From assembly GCF_030412785.1 (NCBI RefSeq), contig NZ_CP125295.1:2046001-2110000 (forward strand): a DNA stretch of 64,000 nt. The letters run 5' to 3'. The number at the start of each line of letters is the position of its first letter. The stretch's first letter is position 1. The position numbers and the translations under genes were made by a program. Source of the DNA: Paraburkholderia sabiae (GTDB lineage: Bacteria > Pseudomonadota > Gammaproteobacteria > Burkholderiales > Burkholderiaceae). Positions 29,332 to 38,528 of the stretch are shown one piece after another. The notes under the pieces were generated by a model. That model was not told the origin of the DNA. It did not search any database and worked only from the letters and a program-made list of their open reading frames with translations.

Positions 29332-30915
29332 TCAAGGTTGTCGCAGACTCCCGACCGCTTCTTCCTGCCAGCCGCCGCCGAGCGCCTTGTACAGCGCGAC
29401 GAGATCGGTCGACACCTGCATCGTCGCCTGCTCGTGCTGCTGCCGCGCCTGTGACAGCTGGCGCTCGGAGTCGAGCACATTGATGAAGCTCACGAGGCCC
29501 TTGCGATAACTGTCGCGCGCGAGGTCGAACGCGGACTGTTGCGCGGCGACCTCGTCGGCGAGTGCATCGCGATGCGCCTGATCGGTGCGATACACGGCGA
29601 GCGCATTGTCGACATCGCGCAACGCGCCGAGCACGGTCTTGCGGTAATCGAGCGCGGCGACCTGTTGCTCCGCTTTCGACAGATGCAGATTCGACACGAG
29701 CGCGCCGCCCTCGAACACAGGCAGCGACACGGACGGGCCGAACGACCAGAACAGATGCGACCAGCGCGCCAGATCGTGCGCATTGCTCGCGCGCGTGCCG
29801 ATCTGCCCGGTCAGCGATACGTCGGGGAAGAACTGCGCGACGGCCACGCCGACATTCGCCGTGGCCGAATGCAGCGCCGCTTCCGCGCGGCGAATGTCGG
29901 GCCGACGGCGCGCGAGCGTCGACGGCAGGCCGACGGGAATCGCGGCAGGGCCGGGCGGAATCGCGGACGGCGCCGTGAGTTCGGCATCGAGCGCGCCCGG
30001 CGTTTCGCCGACCAGATACGCGAGCCCGTTCATCGCCTGCTCCGCCTGCTGATCGTATTGCGGCAACAGCGCGCGCGTCTGCGCGAGTTGCGCGCTCGCG
30101 CTCTTCACATCGAGTTCGCTCGCGAGCCCCACGCGCGCCTGGCTCTGCGTCAACGTGACGATCGTCGTCTGTTCGTCGATCAGACTCGTCGTGACGGCAC
30201 GCAGCGCCTGCGCGCCGCGCAACTGGATATAGGTCTGCGCGACTTCCGCTTCGAGCGACACGAGGGCGTCGTTGCGGCTTTCTTCGGCGCCTTGCACCTG
30301 TGCATTCGCCGATTCGACGGAGCGCCGCACGCGGCCGAACAGATCCAGTTCCCATGACGCGTCGAATCCGACTTGCCACAAGCTGATCGGCTCGGTGATG
30401 CTGTTCAGCGCATTCGTCGCCGCCTGCTGCACGCGCGGCCCCGCGCCCGGCGCGATGCCGTTGACGGGCGAATCGGGTGCGCCGAGCCGGTTCACGTCGT
30501 CGTACACACCTTGCGATTCGAGGAAGCCTTTCGCACCGAGCTGCTCGCGCGTGTAGCTCGCCGTTGCGCTGACGTTCGGCAGACCTTGCGCGGCTGCGCC
30601 CTGAACCTGCGTGCGCGCTTCGACGATGCGCCACACGGCCTGCTGCAACTCCAGATTGCCTTGCACGGCGCGCGCGATCAGGCTTTCGAGCGTCGCGTCG
30701 TTAAAGCTGCGCCACCAGCGCGGATCGGGATCGGAATCGACGGTCGGCACGGACGTGGGCGGATGCGCGGTGTCGGGTTGTGACGCCGTTTGCTGGATGT
30801 CGTGCCACGCGGCAGGCGCGTTCGCATCGGGCGCCTTGAAATTCGGACCGACGCTGCATCCGCTCGCCAGCGCCGCCATGCATGTCATCGTCAAACGTCG
30901 AAGTAGCGGACGCAT
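29332..30915 (-). CDS. Efflux outer-membrane lipoprotein, NodT/OprM family
   Basis: The 527-aa protein has lipobox LASGC (Cys20), the family start SVGPNFKAPDANAP and two OEP repeats (RRPDIRRAEAALHSATANVGVA is one signature region). It forms the TolC-like exit duct for the MFS pump encoded just upstream: the pump stop is one base away from its start. Together with the HlyD-type adaptor it makes a complete EmrAB-OprM-type system. Confidence 0.93.
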   Translation of the reverse strand: MRPLLRRLTMTCMAALASGCSVGPNFKAPDANAPAAWHDIQQTASQPDTAHPPTSVPTVDSDPDPRWWRSFNDATLESLIARAVQGNLELQQAVWRIVEARTQVQGAAAQGLPNVSATASYTREQLGAKGFLESQGVYDDVNRLGAPDSPVNGIAPGAGPRVQQAATNALNSITEPISLWQVGFDASWELDLFGRVRRSVESANAQVQGAEESRNDALVSLEAEVAQTYIQLRGAQALRAVTTSLIDEQTTIVTLTQSQARVGLASELDVKSASAQLAQTRALLPQYDQQAEQAMNGLAYLVGETPGALDAELTAPSAIPPGPAAIPVGLPSTLARRRPDIRRAEAALHSATANVGVAVAQFFPDVSLTGQIGTRASNAHDLARWSHLFWSFGPSVSLPVFEGGALVSNLHLSKAEQQVAALDYRKTVLGALRDVDNALAVYRTDQAHRDALADEVAAQQSAFDLARDSYRKGLVSFINVLDSERQLSQARQQHEQATMQVSTDLVALYKALGGGWQEEAVGSLRQP

Positions 30916-30916
30916 C

Positions 30917-32512
30917 TCAATGTCCTCCCGCGCCGCCCGACGCTTTCACGGGCGAGAAGAGCAACGTTATCGGCGCGCACGCAAAGCAGAAGATCGCGAG
31001 AAACGCGAACACGTCGACGTACGCGAGGATCGTCGACTGCGAGACGAACGTCTCGTACAAACGGCCCGTCGCGGATTGCAGCGCCTGCGCCATCGGCGCG
31101 CCGTTCAATGCGGTGATCGCGTGCGCGTTCTGCTGAAGCGCGTCGTTATAGTTCTGCGAGAGCGGCGTCATGTGCTCGCTGAGATGCGCCATGCGCGCCT
31201 GCACGCGCTCGCGGATCATCGCGGTAGAAAGCGATATGCCGATCGATCCCGCCACGTTGCGGAACATCGTGAAGAGCGCGGACGCGTCGTCGTTCAGGCG
31301 CTGCGGCACGGTCAGATAGGCGAGCGTCGTGATCGGCACGAACAGGAAGCCAATGGCCAGCGACTGCGAGCTGCGCATTTTGACGAGCGTCGTGTAGTCG
31401 ACGTCCGGCGTGAGCGTATGCGAATAGACCAGCGCGCAGCCGAGCAGAATAAAGCCCGTCATCACGAGAAAGCGCGTCTGTATATGCGGCATCAGCTTGC
31501 TGATGATGGGAATCTCCATCGTGATCAGCAGCGCGCCAGGCGACAGCACGAGGCCCGCGAGCATCGCCGTATAACCAAGCTGCTGTTGCGCGAGTTGCGG
31601 CACGAGCACGGCGCTGCCGTAGAGAATGGTCGCGAACGCGGCGATGCAGACGCAGCCCAGCGCGAAGTTGCGGTCCTTCAGACAGGCGAGATCGACGACG
31701 GGCTTCTTTGTATAGAGCAGCCAGAACGTCGCGCCGACGATGCCCGCCACGGCCAGCACCGCGAACGTGCAGATGAGCGGCGACGAGAACCAGTCGTCGT
31801 CTTCGCCGCGATCGAGCATCACTTGCAGACAGCCGAGGCCGATCGCGATCAGCGTAATGCCGATGTAGTCGACCGAAATTTTCTCGCCCGGCTTGTCGCG
31901 CCACGGCGGATCTTCGACCAGTTGCATCACGGCGAGCGACGTCAGCACGCCAACGGGCACGTTGAGCAGAAACACCCAGCGCCACGAGAAGTTATCGGTG
32001 ATCCAGCCGCCGAGCGTCGGCCCGAGCACAGGCGCGACGACGATCGCCACCGCCGAAATCGAGAACGCGCGGCCGCGCTGTTCGGGCGGAAAGGTATCGA
32101 GAATGATCGACTGCTGGTTCGGCTGCAGCCCGCCGCCGAAAAAGCCTTGCAGCACGCGGAACACGATCAGTTGCCCGAGATTGGTCGCGATGCCGCACAG
32201 AAACGAGAACACCGTGAACGCGACGATGCACACCAGGAAATAGCGCTTGCGGCCGAGCACACGGCCGAAGAAGCCCGATATAGGCAGCACGATGCCGTTC
32301 GCGACGAGATACGACGTGAGCGTCCAGGTCGCTTCGTCATAGCTCGCCGACATCGTGCCCGCGATGTGCGGCAGCGCGACGTTGACGATGGTCGTGTCGA
32401 GCACTTCCATGAAGGCCGCGAGCGTGACGCAGATCGCGATCAGCCACGGATTGCCCGCGGGCTTCCAGTTCGCTTGCGAGCCGCCGCTATTGGCCGAGGC
32501 GTTGTCCGTCAT
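30917..32512 (-). CDS. EmrB/QacA-type (DHA2) MFS efflux pump
   Basis: The 531-aa protein has 14 predicted helices and the DHA2 motif LDTTIVNVALPHIAGTM in TM1, plus motif C-like sequence APVLGPTLGGWI in TM5. It exports drugs or other hydrophobic compounds by proton antiport. It overlaps the adaptor gene stop by 4 bases and lies one base from the outer-membrane factor gene, so the three are a tight operon. Substrates cannot be predicted. Confidence 0.94.
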   Translation of the reverse strand: MTDNASANSGGSQANWKPAGNPWLIAICVTLAAFMEVLDTTIVNVALPHIAGTMSASYDEATWTLTSYLVANGIVLPISGFFGRVLGRKRYFLVCIVAFTVFSFLCGIATNLGQLIVFRVLQGFFGGGLQPNQQSIILDTFPPEQRGRAFSISAVAIVVAPVLGPTLGGWITDNFSWRWVFLLNVPVGVLTSLAVMQLVEDPPWRDKPGEKISVDYIGITLIAIGLGCLQVMLDRGEDDDWFSSPLICTFAVLAVAGIVGATFWLLYTKKPVVDLACLKDRNFALGCVCIAAFATILYGSAVLVPQLAQQQLGYTAMLAGLVLSPGALLITMEIPIISKLMPHIQTRFLVMTGFILLGCALVYSHTLTPDVDYTTLVKMRSSQSLAIGFLFVPITTLAYLTVPQRLNDDASALFTMFRNVAGSIGISLSTAMIRERVQARMAHLSEHMTPLSQNYNDALQQNAHAITALNGAPMAQALQSATGRLYETFVSQSTILAYVDVFAFLAIFCFACAPITLLFSPVKASGGAGGH

Positions 32513-33681
32513 TGCAGATACACCTTCGGCGTAACGGAAAGCCCGAGACCGAGCGGCGGCTGGCCTTGCGGCATCGGACTGTCGATCAGGATCTTCACGG
32601 GCACGCGCTGCACGATCTTGACGAAATTACCTGTCGCGTTTTCGGCGGGAAAGGCCGAGAAGCGCGAACCCGAACCCAGCTGAAAACTGTCGATGTGACC
32701 TTGCAGATCGAGCTTCGGATACGCATCGACTTCGATCTTCACCTTGTCGCCGGGACGCATGCGTTCCAGCTGCGATTCCTTGAAGTTGGCGGTGACCCAG
32801 ACGCGCGGCGTCACGATCGAAAAGAGCGACACGCCTGCCTGCAGAAACGTGCCGAGCTGCACATTGCGCTTCGTGATCCAGCCGTCGGAAGGCGCGCGTA
32901 CTTCGCAGTAGGACAGATTCAGCTGCGCCTGTTCCAGTTGCGCCTGCGCCTGCTCGACCTGTCGGCGGCGCTCTTCGAGTTCCGCCTGTGCCTGCCGGAT
33001 CTGCTGCGGCGCGAGGCTCGCTGTCTGCGCCTGTGCTTGTGCCTGCGTGACGTTGGCGCTCGCGCTGCGCCATTGCGCATCGGCGGTATCGACGTTCTGC
33101 TGCGACGTGGCGCGCTGGTCGACGGCATGCTGGCGATCGTATGCGGCCTGCGCCTGTTTGAAGCTCGCCATCGCCGACGACACCTGCGCTTTCGCCTGCT
33201 TGTACTCGGCGGGATAGCGCACGCGCGCGATATCGAGCTGCACCTGCGCGGCATCGAACTGTGCTTTCGCGAGCCCCAGCTGAGCCTGTGCGGCATCGAC
33301 CTGCGCCTGGTAATCGCGCTTGTCGATCACGAGCAGCAGTTGGCCCGCGTGAACATATACGTTGTCGTCGATCGCGAGATTCACTACGTAGCCCGAGACC
33401 TTCGGCGCGAGTGTGATCGCGTTGCCGTCGGTGTAGGCGTCGTCGGTGCTGACCTGGTTGCGCGTCGCGAACCACCACACGGCGGCCACGATCAGCAGCA
33501 CGACCACGACAGCCGCGAGAATGATCAGCGGCAGCTTGCCGGGGCGTTTGCGTTCGGTGTTGTCGCCGTTGCCGTTGCCGTCATCTTTTTTGCCATTGCC
33601 GTCCTTCTGCGGCCCTTCGGCTTCGCTGTTGGATCGATGCTGTTCGGATTGATGGTCAGCGGAGCCGGATTGAGCGGACAT
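32509..33681 (-). CDS. HlyD/EmrA-type efflux adaptor
   Basis: The 390-aa protein has a charged, low-complexity N-terminus (about 1-48), one membrane helix (about 50-71), lipoyl halves (NAITLAPKVSGYVVNLAIDDN and RAPSDGWITKRNVQLGTFLQAG) and a long coiled-coil rich in Gln and Ala (about 130-245). This is the EmrA design, which bridges the MFS pump to the outer-membrane channel. First gene of the operon; a 24-bp hairpin palindrome lies 60 bases upstream. No regulator gene of the MarR or LysR type is adjacent. Confidence 0.93.
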   Translation of the reverse strand: MSAQSGSADHQSEQHRSNSEAEGPQKDGNGKKDDGNGNGDNTERKRPGKLPLIILAAVVVVLLIVAAVWWFATRNQVSTDDAYTDGNAITLAPKVSGYVVNLAIDDNVYVHAGQLLLVIDKRDYQAQVDAAQAQLGLAKAQFDAAQVQLDIARVRYPAEYKQAKAQVSSAMASFKQAQAAYDRQHAVDQRATSQQNVDTADAQWRSASANVTQAQAQAQTASLAPQQIRQAQAELEERRRQVEQAQAQLEQAQLNLSYCEVRAPSDGWITKRNVQLGTFLQAGVSLFSIVTPRVWVTANFKESQLERMRPGDKVKIEVDAYPKLDLQGHIDSFQLGSGSRFSAFPAENATGNFVKIVQRVPVKILIDSPMPQGQPPLGLGLSVTPKVYLQ

Positions 33682-33740
33682 GAGATGCGCGTCGAAAGGG
33701 AACGATGAATCGGAACGGTGAATCGGACAAAGTCAACGCA

Positions 33741-33764
33741 ACGGCACGATCTGCATCGTGCCGT
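33741..33764. promoter_or_regulatory. Perfect 10-bp inverted repeat upstream of the EmrAB-type operon
   Basis: ACGGCACGAT and ATCGTGCCGT are exact complements with a 4-base centre CTGC. It sits in the 270-bp divergent gap between the efflux operon and the PCMT-esterase gene. No T run follows on either strand, which favours an operator over a terminator. The rest of this gap shows nothing else I can name. Confidence 0.5.
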
Positions 33765-33951
33765 CGTCTAGATTCGCGTTAGCAACTTCTGGACTTGCCG
33801 CGTGAGAGACATGCGGGACGCGACAAGAAAATGCATGCACGCCTGGCTGCAACGTCTTCTCATCGATAGCATGCGGCGTGCCGGAGTCGCTGCCAGCGAG
33901 GAATGGCCGATGCTCGCCACATAGGCGACTCCATCAACCGCATTCCCTCAT

Positions 33952-35970
33952 ATGGAAACCTACGATATCGAGCGCGAGCAGATGGTCGACGCGCAGATTG
34001 CGTCGCGCGGCATTCTCGATCCGCGTGTGATCGAAGCGATGCGCACGGTGCCGCGACATGTGTTCGTGCCGGACGATCTCACCGAATTCGCCTACACCGA
34101 CGCACCATTGCCGCTCGAAGGCGGTCAGACGATTTCGCAGCCTTATATCGTCGCTCGCATGCTGGAAGCGCTGGAGCTGTCGCCCGACGACCGCGTGCTC
34201 GATATCGGCACGGGCTCCGGTTACGCGGCGGCCGTCGCGGCGAGGCTGGCTGCGCAGGTCGACAGCATCGAGCGCGTCGGGCTGCTGGCGGAATCGGCGC
34301 GGGCGACGCTGTCCGCGCACGGTTTCGTGAACGTCGAGGTGCACGATGCCGACGGCACGCTCGGCTGGCCGTCGCATGCGCCTTTCGATGCGATCGTCGC
34401 GGCGGCGGGCGGGCCCGACGTGCCGCTCGCGTGGCGCGAACAGCTGGCGATAGGCGGCAGGCTGGTGATGCCGATCGGCATGCAGCGCGAGCGTCAGCGG
34501 CTCGTCAAGGTCACACGCGTCAGCGCAACGCAGTTCGACGAAGAAGACCTCGGCGACGTCCATTTCGTGCCGTTGATCGGCGAGCAGGGCTGGCCCGAAC
34601 TGGACGATGATGCGAACGCCCACAAGCCGATGCCGCGCGCTGCGCGCGATGCGGTGAAGGCGGCCATGCGTATCGAGCCGCTCGCCGGTCTGATCGCGGC
34701 GGCCGCACGGCCATTACCGGCCATCGACGACCCCGAGTTCGGCGAAGCATTCGACTTTCTCGCCGACAAACGTGTGGTCCTGCTGGGCGAAAGCAGTCAC
34801 GGCACGTCCGAGTTCTACGATGCGCGCGCCGCGATCACGCGGCGTCTGGTCGAACGGCATGGCTTCCGTATCGTCGCGGCGGAAGCCGACTGGCCGGACG
34901 CCGCTGTCGTCGATCGTTACGCGCGGCTGCGTCCCGCGCGCGGCGATCAGTTTCCGTTTCAGCGCTTTCCCGCGTGGATGTGGCGCAACGAAGAATTCGC
35001 GTCGTTCATCGGCTGGTTGCACAGCCATAATGAAACGCTCGACACGTCGCAACGCTGCGGGTTTTATGGCCTCGATATGTACAGTCTTTCCGCATCCGTG
35101 GCGGCTGTGCTCGATTATCTCGATCGCACCGATCCCGATGCCGCGAGCGTCGCGCGCGAGCGTTACGCGTGCCTGACGCCGTGGCAGAAAGATCCGCAGA
35201 TGTATGGGCGAGCGGCCTACGCGGAAGCATTCGAGACCTGCGAAAGCGCGGTCATCGAGCAATTGCAGGCGATGTTGCGCACGCGTCTGGACGATGCGCA
35301 CGACGATGCCGAGATGTGGTTCGACGCGACGCAGAACGCGCGGCTCGTCGCATCGGCGGAACGCTATTACCGCTTGATGTACCGCAGTTCGGCCGACAGC
35401 TGGAATCTGCGCGACACGCATATGTTCGAAACGCTCGAGCATCTGCTCGACTGCCGTGGCGCGGACAGCAAGGCCGTCGTGTGGGCGCACAACTCGCATA
35501 TCGGCGATGCCGCCGCAACCGAAATGGGCCGCGTGCGCGACGAACTGAACGTCGGCCGCCTGTGTCGCGAGCACTTCGGCGACGAGGCCGCGCTCGTCGG
35601 TTTCGGCACGCATGCGGGCACGGTGGCGGCTGCGTCCGACTGGGATGGCCCGATGCAGATCAAGGTCGTCAGGCCGTCCCGCCCCGACAGCGTCGAGCAT
35701 CAGTTCCATGCATCCGGCCAGACGCGCTGCGTGCTCGATCTGACGCAGCGCGCTCATCCGCAACTGCACGAGCGGCTGCGCGAAGCGCGGCTCGAACGTT
35801 TCATCGGCGTGATCTACCGGCCTGAGACGGAGTTGCACAGTCACTATGCCGAGGCGTCCCTGTCCGAACAGTTCGACGCATTCGTGTGGTTCGATACGAC
35901 GCGTGCCGTCGAAGCGCTCGCGACGCGCGCCACCGAGCGTGCGCCCGATCTGTATCCGTTCGGCGTCTGA
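33952..35970 (+). CDS. Fusion of isoaspartyl O-methyltransferase (PCMT) and erythromycin-esterase domain
   Basis: Residues 1-215 are a PCMT domain: conserved start VDAQIASRGILDPRVIEAM, and SAM motif I LDIGTGSGYAA at 83-93. It methylates damaged L-isoaspartyl residues so they can be repaired. Residues 265-660 are an erythromycin-esterase-type hydrolase: LLGESSHGTSEFYDAR (Glu280, His283), EADWPD (311-316), RFPAWMWRN (338-346) and WAHNSHIGDA (511-520, His513 and His516). Both sets of key residues look intact. The two domains are separate enzymes in most organisms. The 672-aa frame has no internal stop or good internal start, so the fusion is real in this sequence. Substrate of the esterase part is unknown. 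Confidence 0.9.
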   Translation: METYDIEREQMVDAQIASRGILDPRVIEAMRTVPRHVFVPDDLTEFAYTDAPLPLEGGQTISQPYIVARMLEALELSPDDRVLDIGTGSGYAAAVAARLAAQVDSIERVGLLAESARATLSAHGFVNVEVHDADGTLGWPSHAPFDAIVAAAGGPDVPLAWREQLAIGGRLVMPIGMQRERQRLVKVTRVSATQFDEEDLGDVHFVPLIGEQGWPELDDDANAHKPMPRAARDAVKAAMRIEPLAGLIAAAARPLPAIDDPEFGEAFDFLADKRVVLLGESSHGTSEFYDARAAITRRLVERHGFRIVAAEADWPDAAVVDRYARLRPARGDQFPFQRFPAWMWRNEEFASFIGWLHSHNETLDTSQRCGFYGLDMYSLSASVAAVLDYLDRTDPDAASVARERYACLTPWQKDPQMYGRAAYAEAFETCESAVIEQLQAMLRTRLDDAHDDAEMWFDATQNARLVASAERYYRLMYRSSADSWNLRDTHMFETLEHLLDCRGADSKAVVWAHNSHIGDAAATEMGRVRDELNVGRLCREHFGDEAALVGFGTHAGTVAAASDWDGPMQIKVVRPSRPDSVEHQFHASGQTRCVLDLTQRAHPQLHERLREARLERFIGVIYRPETELHSHYAEASLSEQFDAFVWFDTTRAVEALATRATERAPDLYPFGV

Positions 35971-35978
35971 GATGCGCG

Positions 35979-37040
35979 CTAGGGCGCGTCGTCGTTCGTC
36001 GAGTGGAGGTCCCATGCGGCAATGAACATCGCCGCGATGATCGGCCCCACGACAAAGCCGCTGATACCCAGCACGGCCATGCCGCCCAGCGTCGAAATGA
36101 GCACGAGCCAGTCGGGCAGGCGGGTGTCCTTGCCGACCAGCATGGGCCGCAACAGATTGTCGATGAGTCCGATAACGACGAGCCCGAAGACGACCAGCGC
36201 GGCGGCGCGCCAGATGGAGCCCGTCGCCAGCAGATAGATCGCCACGGGAATCCACACGATGGCTGCGCCGAGCGCCGGCAGCAGCGAGAAGAACGCCATC
36301 AGCACGCCCGAAACCAGCGCGCCTTCGATGCCGAGCAACGCGAAGATCAAGCCGCCCAATGCGCCTTGCAACGCCGCGACCACGACGTTGGTGACGACGG
36401 TCGCGCGTGACGTCATCATGAATTCGTGCACGAGGCGCGACTTCTGTTCGTCGGGCAACGGCAGCGCGTTGCAGATCTTTCGGCCGATCTGCTGACCGTC
36501 GCGCAACAGGAAGAACATCAGATACAGCATCACGCCGAGTTCGACGAAGAACTGCAGCGTGTTTTGTCCGATGGACAACGCCTGTTCGCCCGCATAACGG
36601 CTCAGTGCGCCGGCTGCATCGAGCAGACGCTGCTGCGCGGACGCGATATCCGTCAAGCCGTAGTGTTCGAGCAAGGGACGCACGCTCTGCGGCAGCGCGT
36701 GAACGAGGTGCTGGAAATACTGACCGATATCGATTTCACCGCTGCGCATCCGGCTATACGCCGCGCTGATTTCACTGACGACGCTGACGGAAAGGGCCGC
36801 GAGCGGCACGATCACGAGCAGCACGATCGCGACAAGCGTAATGAGCGCAGCCACATTGCGGCGCTTGCCCATGCGCTCCGCCAGCCGGTAATGCAGCGGA
36901 TACACGAGCAGCGCCAACGTCGTGCCCCACAGCAACGCTCCGAAGAGAGGCTGCAGGATCCACCCGAAGGCGATCGTGACGACGATCAGGAGAACCAGCA
37001 GCGGGCTCTGGTGAAGGTAGGGGCGATTCATGACGGACAT
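35979..37040 (-). CDS. AI-2E family transporter (PerM/YdiK/TqsA type)
   Basis: The 353-aa membrane protein has 7-8 helices with the family pattern: two N-terminal helices (LLVLLIVVTIAFGWILQPLF), a large soluble loop (about 105-165) and C-terminal helices with LGAAIVWIPVAIYLL and GPIIAAMFIAAWDL. The family includes the AI-2 exporter TqsA and Na+/H+ antiporters, so the function here is open. The start is ATG 37040 or ATG 37031; neither has a clear ribosome site. It ends 8 bases from the convergent PCMT-esterase gene. Confidence 0.88.
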   Translation of the reverse strand: MSVMNRPYLHQSPLLVLLIVVTIAFGWILQPLFGALLWGTTLALLVYPLHYRLAERMGKRRNVAALITLVAIVLLVIVPLAALSVSVVSEISAAYSRMRSGEIDIGQYFQHLVHALPQSVRPLLEHYGLTDIASAQQRLLDAAGALSRYAGEQALSIGQNTLQFFVELGVMLYLMFFLLRDGQQIGRKICNALPLPDEQKSRLVHEFMMTSRATVVTNVVVAALQGALGGLIFALLGIEGALVSGVLMAFFSLLPALGAAIVWIPVAIYLLATGSIWRAAALVVFGLVVIGLIDNLLRPMLVGKDTRLPDWLVLISTLGGMAVLGISGFVVGPIIAAMFIAAWDLHSTNDDAP

Positions 37041-37358
37041 GCCGCGCGAAGCGCGTGCCCGGTCTTCTATTGCCTTGCGTGATTAATAAGCGCGGGCGTG
37101 CGAACCTGCACGTCGCGCCGCTGTGCGTCCCGTATACCGGCGATGTCCATAAAGCACACATTTCGGACGCAAACATGCCAATGCCATGCAAATTACGGTC
37201 GACTACAATGGGCCGCACAACAGATCCAATCGCCACAACGCGCCATCTTTCGTACTTCCGTACATGAATACATCGATGGCCGCACCCGTATCGACGGCGA
37301 CGCAGCGTCGTTTTTAAGGGCACTCTTCAGGGATTCACGAGCATATTCAGGAGGCGTT
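37041..37358. other. 318-bp gap with leader-type features
   Basis: No credible gene lies here. On the plus strand there is a TACAAT box (37204-37209) without a clear -35 element, and a short hairpin with a T run at 37298-37315. The gap separates the AI-2E family gene from the 109-aa gene and is likely to hold both promoters. Confidence 0.5.
37298..37315 (+). terminator. Terminator-like hairpin 44 bases before a gene start
   Basis: CGACG-CAG-CGTCG followed by TTTTT fits a short factor-independent terminator. It lies upstream of the 109-aa gene on the same strand, so it could be an attenuator in that gene's leader or the end of a small RNA. The stem is only 5 bp plus a possible G-T pair. Confidence 0.4.
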
Positions 37359-37688
37359 GTGCTCATTTACCATCGTGGCGTACCTATCGAGCCGTCGGTT
37401 GAAAAGAGCGGCAATACTTTCGTAGCGCATGTTTCCATCATCGAAGAAGACGGCGAAGCAACATCGCTAGGCAATCTGGGGCATTTCGCGAATCGCCAGT
37501 CGGCGGTCGCGTTCGCGATACGCTGCGGCGCGGCCTTCGTCGACGAAGCGCCCATGCCGAAACCGCCGTGCGGAAAATCACCTGCACGTGCGGGGAAAAC
37601 GGTTTCCCTGAAACGCACGGCAAGCGCAACCTTAAAGGTCGATGCCAGCGATGCAGAACTGTCGCTGCAGACACAGTTGCCGTCATAA
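37359..37688 (+). CDS. Protein of unknown function, 109 aa
   Basis: The GTG at 37359 is chosen because AGGAGG lies 4 bases before it and the region upstream looks non-coding. The N-terminal 65 residues form an alternating beta-type domain (VLIYHRGVPIEPSVEKSGNTF, then VAHVSIIEEDG), with a helix (NRQSAVAFAIRCGAAFVDE), and a basic Ser/Thr/Lys tail follows. I do not recognise it with certainty. It is 63 bases before the histidine kinase gene on the same strand and may be in its operon. Confidence 0.65.
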   Translation: MLIYHRGVPIEPSVEKSGNTFVAHVSIIEEDGEATSLGNLGHFANRQSAVAFAIRCGAAFVDEAPMPKPPCGKSPARAGKTVSLKRTASATLKVDASDAELSLQTQLPS

Positions 37689-37751
37689 AGAAACGGACGA
37701 ACCGGCGGGACAGTCGTCCCGGTTACGAATCCGACTGCTGCAAGGCGGCCC

Positions 37752-38507
37752 GTGAACCCTGTCAAAGAACATATCGATGCAAGCGACGATCTTGCGACCA
37801 TTGGTCACGAGATCCGCAATGCAGCTACACCGGTGGCCGTCGTCGCGCGGCTGCTCGGTTCGTTGTATGGCGACGATCCGCAACTCGTGAGTTATGGACG
37901 CATGCTGTCCCGCCAGGCCGATCTGCTCGCCGCGCTCGCGACGCGCCTTGCATGGTCCGCGCCGCAAGTAGCCTGTGCGAACGCGGCGCAGCGCGTCGAA
38001 ACGGATGGCATGGTCGATATCTGCGAACTCGTCGAACATAGCGTGCAGGTCGCTCAGGCGAACGTGCAGCAGCATCGCGCCGTTCACATCGACGTGCCGA
38101 TCCAGGCGCTGTGGATACACGGCGAATTCGGCCGTCTCAGTCAGGTGTTCGTGAATTTGCTGATCAATGCGCTCAGGTACACGTCGTCGCAAGGCAGCGT
38201 GCGGATTTGCGCGGCCCGCGCGGGCCGCCACTGTTACGTGCGTGTGAGCGACGACGGCATCGGCATCGCGCCCGAAGACCTCGGCGCGATTTTCACGCGC
38301 TACGCCCGAGCCGACGATGCGAGATCGAAAGCACAGCAGGGCATGGGTGTAGGACTCGCGGTCGTCCGGGAAATCGTGACGGCATATGGCGGCTCCGTCA
38401 CGGCGTTTTCAGCAGGACGCGGTTGCGGCGCCGAGTTCGTCGTGCGGCTGCCCGTCGCGCCGTCCCCGATACGGACATCAACCCCTTCATCCCTATCTGG
38501 CGCCTGA
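37752..38507 (+). CDS. Short cytoplasmic histidine kinase without sensor domain
   Basis: This 251-aa protein (GTG start) begins almost at the phosphoacceptor helix: H box IGHEIRNAATPV with His19. The ATPase part has an N box (VNLLINALRYT), G1 (DDGIGIAPEDLG) and G2 (GMGVGLAVVREIV), all intact. There is no membrane helix and no PAS, GAF or other input domain, so signal must come through a partner. No response regulator is adjacent. It is followed after 21 bases by the phasin gene, which suggests a link to PHB granules (inference). Confidence 0.9.
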   Translation: MNPVKEHIDASDDLATIGHEIRNAATPVAVVARLLGSLYGDDPQLVSYGRMLSRQADLLAALATRLAWSAPQVACANAAQRVETDGMVDICELVEHSVQVAQANVQQHRAVHIDVPIQALWIHGEFGRLSQVFVNLLINALRYTSSQGSVRICAARAGRHCYVRVSDDGIGIAPEDLGAIFTRYARADDARSKAQQGMGVGLAVVREIVTAYGGSVTAFSAGRGCGAEFVVRLPVAPSPIRTSTPSSLSGA

Positions 38508-38528
38508 ACCATTCACGGAGAGTCGAAC

